From the NCBI GenBank assembly GCA_025963285.1, contig JAOPUX010000020.1:1-64000 (forward strand): a stretch of DNA of 64,000 bases, given 5' to 3'. A model generated the notes under the pieces. That model saw only the letters and a list, made by a program, of their open reading frames with translations, made no database searches and was not told the origin of the DNA. The position numbers and the translations under genes were made by a program. Positions within the stretch are counted from its first letter, which is position 1. Each line of letters opens with the position of its first letter. The stretch is from Jatrophihabitans sp. Lineage in GTDB: Bacteria; Actinomycetota; Actinomycetes; Mycobacteriales; Jatrophihabitantaceae. Shown here in pieces: positions 52,606-60,258 of the stretch.

Positions 52606-54212
52606 GCGGCACCGGGATGCAGACGACGATGGCCGAGTTCCCTCTGACGATCCGCACCATCTTCGACTACGGCGCCAGGACCTACGCCGATTCGGTCGTC
52701 ACCGACTATCGGGGTGACGGCGAGTACCCGGCGCGGACCTTCGGTGCCATCGGGCAGCGGGTGCACCGGCTGGCCCACGCACTGGCCGGGCTGGGCGTCG
52801 CGCCCGGCGACCGCGTCGGCTCGCTGCTCTGGAACTGCAGCGAGCACCTGGAGCTCTACCTCGCGGTGCCGTCGATGGGGGCCGTGCTGCACACGGTGAA
52901 CCTGCGCCTGTCCGACGTGCAGCTCGCGTTCGTGATCAACCACGCCGAGGACCGCGTGCTGGTTGCCGACGAGGCCGCCCTACCCCAGCTCCTGCGGATC
53001 GCCGATCAGCTGCAGAACGTCCATACGCTGGTTGTGCTCCAGCCGGCGGACCAGGCGCCCTGGCCCACCGTCACCTACGCCGAGCTGCTCGCGGCGGGGC
53101 CGGACACGGAGTACGCGTGGCCGGAGCTCGTCGAGACCCAGGCCGCGGCCGTCTGCTACACCAGCGGCACCACCGGTGACCCGAAGGGCGTCGTCTACAG
53201 CCACCGCTCGACCTACCTGCACTCGATGTCGGTGATGTCGGGCAACGCGCTGGCGCTCTCCCAGCACGACAGCGTGCTGCCCGTCGTCCCGATGTACCAC
53301 GCGAACGCGTGGGGGCTGCCCTACGCGGCCTGGTTCTCCGGCGCCGACCTGCTCATGCCCGGCCAGTACGTGCAGCCGCCACACCTCGCGGCGATGATCG
53401 CGGCGCAGCGCCCGACGCTGACCGCGGGCGTGCCGACGGTGTGGAACGGGCTGCTCGGCCACGCGCGGGAGCAGCCGGTGGACCTCTCCTCGCTGCGGGT
53501 CGTGGTGGGCGGAGGCTCCGCCGTGCCCGCCTCGCTGATGGCCGACTATCGCAAGACCTTCGGCATCGACCTCATCCAGGGCTGGGGCATGACCGAGTCG
53601 TCCCCGATGGCGGCGCTCGCCTGGCCGCCGAAGGGGAGCGATCCCGACGAGGCCGCCACGTGGATGGCCCGCAGCGGCCGGCTGCTGGCCGGTCTCGAGG
53701 CCCGGATGGTCGACGACGACGGCAAGCCGCTGCCGCCCGACGGGGAGAGTGTGGGTGAGCTGGAGATCCGTGGCCCTTGGATCACCGGCTCCTACTACGC
53801 CGCCGAGTCGGACAAGTTCGTCGACGGCTGGCTGCGCACCGGCGACATGGTGGTGATGTGGCCCAACGGCTTCTTCCAGATCACCGACCGGGCCAAGGAC
53901 ATGATCAAATCCGGCGGGGAGTGGATCAGCAGCGTCGACCTGGAGAACCAGCTCATGGCCCACCCCGACGTCGTCGAGGCGGCGGTCGTCGCCACCCCTG
54001 ATCCGCGCTGGGGCGAGCGGCCCCTCGCGTGGGTGGTGCGGCGCGCCGGCAGCAGCGTCACCGAGGCAGAGCTGCGTGCCTGGCTGGGTGAGCACTTTGC
54101 CGGCTGGCAGCTGCCCGACGCCTGGGCCTGGGTGGACGAGATCCCGAAGACGAGCGTCGGGAAGTTCGATAAGAAGGCCATGCGCGCGGCCACCACCGAG
54201 CCGGGCGCATGA
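52602..54212 (+). CDS. AMP-dependent acyl-CoA synthetase, long-chain type
   Basis: This ligase of about 536 residues has CYTSGTTGDPKGVVYSH, GWGMTESSP, the adenylate-binding GWLRTGDMVVMWPNGF and the C-terminal PKTSVGKFDKK with the catalytic lysine. I place the start at the GTG overlapping the SDR stop (GTGA); ATGs at 52617 and 52629 are alternatives. It differs strongly from the synthetase at 42166, so the two probably act on different acids, for example the side chain and the ring-derived acid. Confidence 0.9.
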   Translation: MSGTGMQTTMAEFPLTIRTIFDYGARTYADSVVTDYRGDGEYPARTFGAIGQRVHRLAHALAGLGVAPGDRVGSLLWNCSEHLELYLAVPSMGAVLHTVNLRLSDVQLAFVINHAEDRVLVADEAALPQLLRIADQLQNVHTLVVLQPADQAPWPTVTYAELLAAGPDTEYAWPELVETQAAAVCYTSGTTGDPKGVVYSHRSTYLHSMSVMSGNALALSQHDSVLPVVPMYHANAWGLPYAAWFSGADLLMPGQYVQPPHLAAMIAAQRPTLTAGVPTVWNGLLGHAREQPVDLSSLRVVVGGGSAVPASLMADYRKTFGIDLIQGWGMTESSPMAALAWPPKGSDPDEAATWMARSGRLLAGLEARMVDDDGKPLPPDGESVGELEIRGPWITGSYYAAESDKFVDGWLRTGDMVVMWPNGFFQITDRAKDMIKSGGEWISSVDLENQLMAHPDVVEAAVVATPDPRWGERPLAWVVRRAGSSVTEAELRAWLGEHFAGWQLPDAWAWVDEIPKTSVGKFDKKAMRAATTEPGA

Positions 54213-54248
54213 TCGCAGTGGAACAACCGAATCGACGAAGGAGCCCCC

Positions 54249-55223
54249 GTGTCACGGTCAAACCCAGTGTCGCTACCGAGCTATGACGAACTGCCCCTCG
54301 CCGCCCGCGGCGGCCGGTCGGCCTGGGGACTCTTCGGCCCGGACGACCAGATCGGCATGCTCAACACCGTCACCCCAGAGGTGACGGCAGCGGCGGCCAA
54401 GCTGGTGAGCACCGGCGAGGTGTTCCCGATGGATCTGCCGCTGGATTACTTCGACCCACCGCTCTTCGGCCGCACCGCTGCCGAGATCACCGTCAAGATC
54501 GGCGTGGGGGAGCGCGGCCTGGACGAGGTCTACAACAACTTCAACCCGCAGTCGTCCTCGCAGTGGGACTCGCTGGCGCACGTCGCCTACGACCAGGAGG
54601 CCTTCTTCAACGGCGCCACCCTCGACGAGGTCGTCACGGGCAAGCGCGCCACGATCGGGTACTGGGCCCAGCACGGCCTGGCCACGCGCGGCGTGCTGCT
54701 GGACCTCGAACGGAGCGCTGCCGCCGAGGGGCGCGGCTACGACCCCGGCAGCGCGTACACCTTCTCGGTGGAGGATGTGGAGCGGGCTCGGGTCGCCAGC
54801 GGCGTCGACTTCCGGGAGGGTGACGTGATCATCCTGCGCACCGGCTTCACCAGCTGGTACGCCGGGCTGGAGCCGGCTGAGCGGGAGCGCATCTCGACCC
54901 GCGCCGACCTGCGGGCCTGCGGTCTCGAGCACTCCGAGGAGATGGTCCGCTACCTCTGGAACACGCACGCGGCGGCCTTCGCCAGCGACGCGCCGTCCCT
55001 GGAGGTCTGGCCGATGGAGCCCGGCGAGGAGCACTTCCCGTTCGGCATGCTGCACCGCTTCCTGCTCGGCCAGTTCGGCCAGGGCATCGGCGAGCTCTGG
55101 GCGCTGGACGGTCTTGCCGAGCGCTGCGTGGAGCTCAACCGCTACGAGTTCTTCCTCACGAGCGCACCGCTCAACTACGTCGGGGGCATCGGCTCCACGG
55201 CGAACGCCCTCGCGATCCTCTGA
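54249..55223 (+). CDS. Cyclase-family (kynurenine formamidase-like) hydrolase
   Basis: This 324-residue protein is of the putative cyclase/kynurenine formamidase fold. The metal-site region reads SSQWDSLAHVAYD, the QWDSLAH form seen in a large uncharacterised subgroup rather than the HxGTHxDxP form of true kynurenine formamidases. It may hydrolyse a lactone, amide or ring ketone. It lies 36 bp after the synthetase gene in the same operon, and GAAGGAG precedes its GTG start. Confidence 0.82.
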   Translation: MSRSNPVSLPSYDELPLAARGGRSAWGLFGPDDQIGMLNTVTPEVTAAAAKLVSTGEVFPMDLPLDYFDPPLFGRTAAEITVKIGVGERGLDEVYNNFNPQSSSQWDSLAHVAYDQEAFFNGATLDEVVTGKRATIGYWAQHGLATRGVLLDLERSAAAEGRGYDPGSAYTFSVEDVERARVASGVDFREGDVIILRTGFTSWYAGLEPAERERISTRADLRACGLEHSEEMVRYLWNTHAAAFASDAPSLEVWPMEPGEEHFPFGMLHRFLLGQFGQGIGELWALDGLAERCVELNRYEFFLTSAPLNYVGGIGSTANALAIL

Positions 55224-55248
55224 CACCTCGACCGAAAGAAGGCCTGCT

Positions 55249-56163
55249 GTGCCTGCTATCCGCTTCGACGACAAGGTAGTGGCCATCACCGGCGCCGGCC
55301 GGGGGCTGGGCGCCGCCTACGCCCGGCTCCTAGCCGATCGGGGCGCCCGCGTGATCGTCAACGACCTGGGCACCGGGATGGGGGGCGACGGCGCATCGGA
55401 GACTGAAGCCGCCGCCGTCGCCCGGGACATCGTGGAGCACGGCGGTGCCGCGGTGGCCAACTACGGTGACGTCACCGATCCGGCCGGTGCCGCGAGCATC
55501 GTCGAGGATGCGCTGTCGCACTACGGCCGGCTCGACGCGGTGATCAACAACGCCGGCATCATCATTCAGGACAGCTTCGGCGGCCTGACACCGCAGATCA
55601 TCCAGCGGCAGTTCGACGTGCACGTCATCGGCTCGCTCAATGTCACCCAGGCGGCGTGGCCGGCGCTCGTCGAGTCCCGCGGCGCGGTGCTCTTCACCGT
55701 CTCCGCCGGCATGCTGGGGTCGGAGCACACCATCGGCTACAACATCGCCAAGGGCGGCCTGCTGGCGTTGACCCGCAGCGTGGCCGTGGCGGGGCGCGAG
55801 GTCGGCGTGCGGGCCAATGCGGTGATGCCCGGCGCGGAGACCCGGATGCAGGGCACCGCGCTCGATGCCGCCTCGGAGGCGACGAGCCAGCGGCAGGACA
55901 CGAGCGTCCACTCGCCGGCCAACGCAGCCCAGCTCGCGTGCTACCTGGTGCACGAGGACTGCCCGGCCACGGGCGAGACCTACGCCGCTGGTCGCGGCTT
56001 CATGGCTCGGATGGTCCTGACCTCCACCGGTGGCGTCTTCGAACAGAACCCCACGCTGGAGTTCATCGCCGACCGGTTCGAAGAGATCCGGGCGCTGGAC
56101 GGCGTGCGGGAGGAGACCGATCTCGCCGGGCACCGAGCCCGGCTGCTCGACCTCTGGTCGTGA
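55249..56163 (+). CDS. SDR of the multifunctional-enzyme type 2 class
   Basis: This 304-residue SDR has TGAGRGLGAAYARLLADRG, then VIVNDLGTGMGGDG. The latter is the pattern of the hydroxyacyl-CoA dehydrogenase part of peroxisomal multifunctional enzyme type 2. It continues with INNAGI and YNIAKGG as the active site. It probably oxidises a 3-hydroxyacyl-CoA. The GTG at 55249 is supported by GAAAGAAGG upstream. It is the last gene of its operon and ends one base before the convergent TetR stop. Confidence 0.9.
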   Translation: MPAIRFDDKVVAITGAGRGLGAAYARLLADRGARVIVNDLGTGMGGDGASETEAAAVARDIVEHGGAAVANYGDVTDPAGAASIVEDALSHYGRLDAVINNAGIIIQDSFGGLTPQIIQRQFDVHVIGSLNVTQAAWPALVESRGAVLFTVSAGMLGSEHTIGYNIAKGGLLALTRSVAVAGREVGVRANAVMPGAETRMQGTALDAASEATSQRQDTSVHSPANAAQLACYLVHEDCPATGETYAAGRGFMARMVLTSTGGVFEQNPTLEFIADRFEEIRALDGVREETDLAGHRARLLDLWS

Positions 56164-56164
56164 A

Positions 56165-56872
56165 CTAGCCCTTCACCTTGGCGGCCGCAGCCTTGACAGC
56201 AGCCGGCTTTGCCGGCGCTGCCTTCGTTGCCGGCGCTGCCTTCGTTGCCGGCGCTGTCCTGGCCGGCGCGGACTTGGCCGACGGGGCGTCGCGCGGCGGC
56301 AGGACGATCGCGGCGAAGCTGGCGGCGATGTCGCTGGGAGTCTCGGAGCCATCCGGGGAGTACCAGAAGACGGTCCAGTTCAGCATGCCCAGCAGGGCAA
56401 GCCGGACGACGCGGGTCGGCAGCTCGGCCCAGCGGCCGCTGCTCTTCTGCACCGACCGCACGGCCTCGTCGAAGAGGTTGTCGTAGCGGCTGCGCAGGTC
56501 GATGACGTGCTGGCGCTCCTCGGCAGAGAGCGAGCGCAGCTCCACTAGTGCCGTCGCGTGCCGGCTCTGGTCGTCGAGGAGCGCGAGGATGTGCTTCTTG
56601 ATGACCTCTCGGAGCCGGTCTTCCGGATCCAGGCTCGTGGCGGAGGTTGCGGCATCGATGATGTGGTGCATGCTGGACACCGACATCTCGTAGAGCAGCG
56701 TCTCCTTGTTGCGCACGTGGTGATACAACGAGGCCTTACGCATACCCATCGCATCGGCGAGATCGTTCATCGACGTCGCGTGATAGCCCTTGACGGAGAA
56801 GATGTCCGCAGCGGCCGCGAAGATCTCTTCGCGCCGCCGGGTCGGTGCCCCGTCTGTGTTCTGAACGACCAT
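56165..56872 (-). CDS. TetR-family regulator with Ala/Pro/Lys-rich tail
   Basis: This 235-residue TetR repressor has an N-terminal helix-turn-helix (residues about 10-55; GYHATSMNDLADAMGMRKASLYHHV). Its ligand domain has the segment LALLGMLNWTVFWYSPDG, similar in style to KstR2-type regulators. The last 35 residues are a low-complexity Ala/Pro/Lys tail with repeated PATKAA units, encoded by an 18-bp tandem repeat. The ATG at 56872 is preferred because the longer frame would begin inside an operator. It is the only TetR gene in the window and the prime candidate to bind the repeated palindrome, including its own promoter. Confidence 0.9.
   Translation of the reverse strand: MVVQNTDGAPTRRREEIFAAAADIFSVKGYHATSMNDLADAMGMRKASLYHHVRNKETLLYEMSVSSMHHIIDAATSATSLDPEDRLREVIKKHILALLDDQSRHATALVELRSLSAEERQHVIDLRSRYDNLFDEAVRSVQKSSGRWAELPTRVVRLALLGMLNWTVFWYSPDGSETPSDIAASFAAIVLPPRDAPSAKSAPARTAPATKAAPATKAAPAKPAAVKAAAAKVKG
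56211..56256 (-). repeat. Tandem 18-bp repeat in the TetR gene
   Basis: Two complete copies of an 18-bp unit (GCCGGCGCTGCCTTCGTT) at 56211-56228 and 56229-56246, plus a partial third, encode the alanine/proline/lysine tail of the TetR protein. Copy number could vary between strains. Confidence 0.85.
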
Positions 56873-56880
56873 GGCGGCTA

Positions 56881-56901
56881 CCTTACCGGCCGGCCGGAAG
56901 G
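56881..56901. promoter_or_regulatory. Palindromic operator, copy 9 (TetR promoter)
   Basis: A 21-bp inverted repeat with arms CCTT and AAGG around CCGGCCGGCCGG lies only nine bases upstream of the TetR start codon. It is a diverged version of the common palindrome. The position suggests autorepression. Confidence 0.75.
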
Positions 56902-56974
56902 TGCACGCCATAACTGAGTGTGTCGCTTGTTATTTCACGTAAAGAGCTGTCCGAAAATGATCGTGGACGAGCAA

Positions 56975-56990
56975 CCGACCGGCCGGTAGG
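56975..56990. promoter_or_regulatory. Palindromic operator, copy 10
   Basis: An exact CCGACCGGCCGGTAGG lies 44 bp upstream of the acyl-CoA dehydrogenase start, in the divergent gap shared with the TetR gene. Context bases AACCGACC...TAGGGT match those of copy 8. Confidence 0.85.
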
Positions 56991-57034
56991 GTACGGAGGT
57001 TGGAACGCCCGGGTCGGAAGGACACGCACACCAC

Positions 57035-58177
57035 ATGGCGACGATCTACCAGCCCGATCACGAAGATTTTCGCGCTACCGTACGCGGTTTCGTCGAGACC
57101 GAGGTGAAGCCGAACTACGAGCGCTACTGCGAGCAGCGGCTCATCGATCGGGAACTCTGGCTCAAGGCCGGCTCGCTCGGCATGCTCGGGCTGCACGTCC
57201 CCGAGGAGTACGGCGGTGCGGGTACCGACGACTGGCGCTTCACCGGCGTGGTGCTGGAGGAGCTCTCCACGTTCTCCAGCGGCCTGTCGTCCAGCTTCGG
57301 CATCCACTGCGACATCGTGGCGCCCTACCTCGTCGACCTGACCGACGCCGAGCAGAAGGCCCGCTGGCTGCCCGGCTTCGCCGCCGGCGAGCTGATCGCG
57401 GCGATCGGGATGACGGAGCCGAGCGGCGGCAGCGACCTCGCTGCCCTGCGTACGACGGCCAAGCGCACCACGGGCGGCTGGCTCCTCAACGGCGCGAAGA
57501 CCTTCATCACCAACGGCTACCGCGCCGACCTCGTGGTGGTGGCGGCCCGCACCGGCAACGGCAAGGCCTCGAGCAGCATCTCCCTCTTCGTCGTCGAGGC
57601 AGGCATGCCGGGCTTCATCCGGGGCAGCAAGCTCGACAAGGTCGGGCAGGCCGAGTCCGACACCGCCGAGCTCTTCTTCGACGACGTCCTCGTGCCGGAC
57701 GCCAACCTGATCGGCGAGGAGGGCCGCGGCTTCGTGCACATGATGCAGCGGCTGCCGCAGGAACGGCTCAACTGCGCGGTCTCCAACCTCGCCCACGCCG
57801 AGGCGGTGTTCCTCGAGACGGTCGAGTACGCCAAGACCCGGATCGCCTTCGGGCAGCCGATCGGCAGCTTCCAGCACAATCGGTTCGTCCTGGCCGAGCT
57901 GCGTACCAGCCTGGACGTCACCCGTTCCTACATCCAGGACTGTGTCATGGCGCATGTCGCTGGTGAGCTCTCCGCCGTCCAGGCCGCCAAGGCGAAGTGG
58001 TGGTCGGCGCAGGTGCAGAACGACCTTCTCGACAAGTGCGTCCAGATGTTCGGTGGCTACGGCTACATGCGCGAGTCGATGGTCGCCCGCGCCTGGATGG
58101 ATGGCCGGGTCTCGAAGATCTGGGCCGGCACCAACGAGATCATGAAGGAGATCGTGGGCCGCGATCTGGGGCTGTGA
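57035..58177 (+). CDS. Acyl-CoA dehydrogenase, long-chain (LCAD-like) type
   Basis: This 380-residue acyl-CoA dehydrogenase has GMTEPSGGSDLAAL and TFITNGYRADL. At the position of the usual YEGT glutamate it has WAGTNEIMKE (Ala364), as in long-chain and isovaleryl-type enzymes, whose catalytic glutamate sits in helix G instead. FLETVEYAKTR near residue 255 supplies a candidate. It is therefore likely active. It is a single-gene unit divergent from TetR, with an exact operator in its promoter. It overlaps the convergent HtaA gene by 38 bp. Confidence 0.92.
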   Translation: MATIYQPDHEDFRATVRGFVETEVKPNYERYCEQRLIDRELWLKAGSLGMLGLHVPEEYGGAGTDDWRFTGVVLEELSTFSSGLSSSFGIHCDIVAPYLVDLTDAEQKARWLPGFAAGELIAAIGMTEPSGGSDLAALRTTAKRTTGGWLLNGAKTFITNGYRADLVVVAARTGNGKASSSISLFVVEAGMPGFIRGSKLDKVGQAESDTAELFFDDVLVPDANLIGEEGRGFVHMMQRLPQERLNCAVSNLAHAEAVFLETVEYAKTRIAFGQPIGSFQHNRFVLAELRTSLDVTRSYIQDCVMAHVAGELSAVQAAKAKWWSAQVQNDLLDKCVQMFGGYGYMRESMVARAWMDGRVSKIWAGTNEIMKEIVGRDLGL

Positions 58178-58613
58178 CGATCCGTAGCGGTGCCAGGGGC
58201 TCGCCGGGCGGGTAGACGCCGTTGAACAGGGCTACACCGGCGTCGGCCAACTGGGTCGCGAAGACGAGACCGTCGTCCGCTGCCTGGCGCTCCAGGTGGG
58301 CCAGGGTGACCCGCGCAGGCGGGTCGGTCGGCGGGTTGTCCACGTCGATCACGGTGAGTGCGCCGGTGTCGCCCGAGAGCTCGATGACCGGCTCGACCAG
58401 CAGGACCTCGAGCATGCCGCCGTGGCCGGTGAAGCGGACCGCGCCCGTGAAGGCGAAGCGCTCGCCCTGGTCGGTGCCGGTGAAGCGGAACTCGCGCGAC
58501 TCGGTGTACTCGGCGCCGCCGCCGAGACCGATCTGCGAGCCCGGCATGTTGCCGAGGTAGCGCAGGAAGCTCTCCTTCACCGCCCAGAGAAGCTCGACCG
58601 GCGCGTCCGTCAC
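58140..58613 (-). CDS. HtaA-domain protein
   Basis: This 157-residue protein matches the HtaA domain pattern (LLWAVKESFLRYL near the start, then FAFTGAVRFTGHGGMLEVLLVEPVIEL). HtaA domains bind heme in corynebacterial surface proteins, but this copy has no signal peptide and appears cytoplasmic. The GTG start overlaps the ferredoxin stop as GTGA-type coupling. Placed last in a P450-ferredoxin operon, it could hold heme for the P450 or have an unrelated catalytic role. Its 3' end overlaps the convergent acyl-CoA dehydrogenase gene. Confidence 0.8.
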   Translation of the reverse strand: MTDAPVELLWAVKESFLRYLGNMPGSQIGLGGGAEYTESREFRFTGTDQGERFAFTGAVRFTGHGGMLEVLLVEPVIELSGDTGALTVIDVDNPPTDPPARVTLAHLERQAADDGLVFATQLADAGVALFNGVYPPGEPLAPLRIVTAPDRGPRSPS

Positions 58614-58810
58614 GAGATGACGATAGCCCGAGCCGGGCAGCGGTTGGCGGCGTCCTCCAGGTCGGCCTGGCGCCCGGGAGCGGGGTCCGGGTCGATGACG
58701 ATCGCGATGCCGTCATCGTCCTGGTCGAAGATATCCGGCGCCACGAGCACGCACTGTCCGGAGGCGATGCAGAGTTCGCCGTCGACCGCTATCCGCACTG
58801 GGCCCGTCAC
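58610..58810 (-). CDS. [3Fe-4S]-type ferredoxin for the P450
   Basis: This 66-residue ferredoxin has a Cys-x5-Cys pattern (LCIASGQC) and a distal cysteine in NRCPARAIVIS. APDIFDQDDDG is typical of P450-linked ferredoxins. The GTG at 58810 overlaps the P450 stop by 4 bp. It would pass electrons to the P450 upstream. It differs from the ferredoxin at 46208, so each P450 group has its own. Confidence 0.92.
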   Translation of the reverse strand: MTGPVRIAVDGELCIASGQCVLVAPDIFDQDDDGIAIVIDPDPAPGRQADLEDAANRCPARAIVIS

Positions 58811-60018
58811 CACGTGACCGGCAGCCGGTTGATGCCGTAGATCAGGCCACGCTCGTTCCAGTCCAGGCTGTCGTCGGTCACGGCCGCCAGCGCGGGGAAG
58901 CGTTCGAAGAGCTTGGTGACGGTGACGCTCACCTCGAGACGGGCCAGGTGCTGGCCCGGGCACTGGTGGAACCCGTAGCCGAAGCCGACATGGTTCGGAC
59001 GCGGCCGGGTGAGGTCGAGCTCCGGTGCCGAGCCGATCAGCTCGGGGTCCCAGTTCGCGGCCAGGAGCGAGAACATCACGCGGTCACCGGCACGGAGCGT
59101 GTTCTCGCCGAGGGTGATGTCCTCAGCGGCGCAGCGCAGCTGGGCCGCGGGTACCGGAGAGAGGTAGCGGATCAGTTCGTCGGTAGCCGGCTCGGCCAGC
59201 CCGCCGGCAGCCCGGACGATGGCGAGCTGATCGGGCTGCTGCAGCAGCGTGAGGATAGAGAGCGCGGTCGAGTGGGAGGTCGTGTCCATGCCGGCGACGA
59301 GCAGGATCGTGCCCATCCCGACCGCCTCGTCCTCGGAGAGGTCGTCGCCCCCCTCGGCCACGATCGCGCTCATCAGGTCCGCGCCGGGCTCACGGGTGAC
59401 TCGCCGGACGATCTCGGTCAGGAAGTCCTTGATCGCGGCCGCGGCGGCATGGTTCTCCTCGAACGAGGCATCCAAGGAGAGGAGGGTCTGGGTCCAGCCC
59501 AGGATGTCCTGGTGATGGGTGTAAGGCACACCCATGAGCTCGCAGAAGACCAGCGCCGGCAGGGGACGGGTGAGGTTCTCGATCAGGTCGGTGCCGGGAC
59601 CCTGGGCGGCCACGGTATCGAGCAGCCCGTCGACGAGCTCCTCGACCCGGGGCCGCAGCGCCGCGACGCGCTTGACGGTGAAGTGCCGGATCAGGATCCG
59701 GCGCAGCCGCCGGTGCTCGGCACCGTTCTTGAAGAGCAGATTGCCCGGCTGCTGGGCACGGGATCCCGCCACGTTGTAGGCGGCCTGCCCGTTGATGATC
59801 GCGGTGCTGCCCAGCAGCTCGCGGACGTCGCGGTAACTCGTGATCGCGCTGGCGTGGTCAATATCGGTGTGCACGCCGGGCTCGCGGTACTCGAAGGTCG
59901 GCCAGGAGCCCCCGTCGCGAGCCGCCCGCAGCTCGGACCCGGGGGCGACGTGGCCGTGTGGGTCACGCTGCGAGGTCAGCCGGATCGATACTTCGTCGGT
60001 CATCGTGTCGCTCGCCAT
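58807..60018 (-). CDS. Cytochrome P450
   Basis: This 403-residue soluble P450 has the I-helix AGMDTTSHS, the ExxR in ELIRYL, and the heme loop FGYGFHQCPGQHLARLE with Cys353 as ligand. It is a different subfamily from the tandem pair at 43698-46180. It heads an operon with a ferredoxin and an HtaA-domain protein, and has a palindromic operator about 42 bp upstream. The substrate is unknown. Confidence 0.93.
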   Translation of the reverse strand: MASDTMTDEVSIRLTSQRDPHGHVAPGSELRAARDGGSWPTFEYREPGVHTDIDHASAITSYRDVRELLGSTAIINGQAAYNVAGSRAQQPGNLLFKNGAEHRRLRRILIRHFTVKRVAALRPRVEELVDGLLDTVAAQGPGTDLIENLTRPLPALVFCELMGVPYTHHQDILGWTQTLLSLDASFEENHAAAAAIKDFLTEIVRRVTREPGADLMSAIVAEGGDDLSEDEAVGMGTILLVAGMDTTSHSTALSILTLLQQPDQLAIVRAAGGLAEPATDELIRYLSPVPAAQLRCAAEDITLGENTLRAGDRVMFSLLAANWDPELIGSAPELDLTRPRPNHVGFGYGFHQCPGQHLARLEVSVTVTKLFERFPALAAVTDDSLDWNERGLIYGINRLPVTW

Positions 60019-60059
60019 CGTGATCCTCCACGCCTAGGTCAAAGCCTGACTGAAAGCTA

Positions 60060-60075
60060 CCGAACGGCCGGTCAG
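60060..60075. promoter_or_regulatory. Palindromic operator, copy 11
   Basis: CCGAACGGCCGGTCAG is a diverged copy, 42 bp upstream of the P450 start at 60018. The inverted halves CCG and CGG around the centre are kept. It is weaker than the exact copies. Confidence 0.55.
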
Positions 60076-60221
60076 CGGTCAACGAAAAGCGGGTCGAGCG
60101 CCATCTCCTCCTGCGCGGCGCTAGATCACGGCAAGGCTACGATCCGCGCCCAGCTCTGCCGATTTTGTCGTGAGTATGGACAGAGGGCATGACCCGACCT
60201 AATGTCGCATCGACTGACCGA

Positions 60222-60237
60222 CCGACCGGCCGGTCGG
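60222..60237. promoter_or_regulatory. Palindromic operator, copy 12 (perfect palindrome)
   Basis: CCGACCGGCCGGTCGG is a perfect 16-bp palindrome. It lies 22 bp upstream of the binding-protein start at 60259, directly ahead of its ribosome binding site (AAAGAAGAAGG). It is probably the closest copy to the ideal site. Confidence 0.88.
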
Positions 60238-60258
60238 ATAAAAGAAGAAGGGGTCTTC

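Noticed and set aside
57035..58177. Treating the acyl-CoA dehydrogenase as inactive because of the missing YEGT glutamate
   Set aside because: Long-chain and isovaleryl-type enzymes naturally lack it and use another glutamate; the rest of the protein is intact.
30759..60237. The palindrome as a KstR or KstR2 steroid operator
   Set aside because: The known KstR and KstR2 sites are A/T-containing motifs around AAC...GTT or CAAG...CTTG. The palindrome here is different, and the cluster lacks the usual steroid ring genes.
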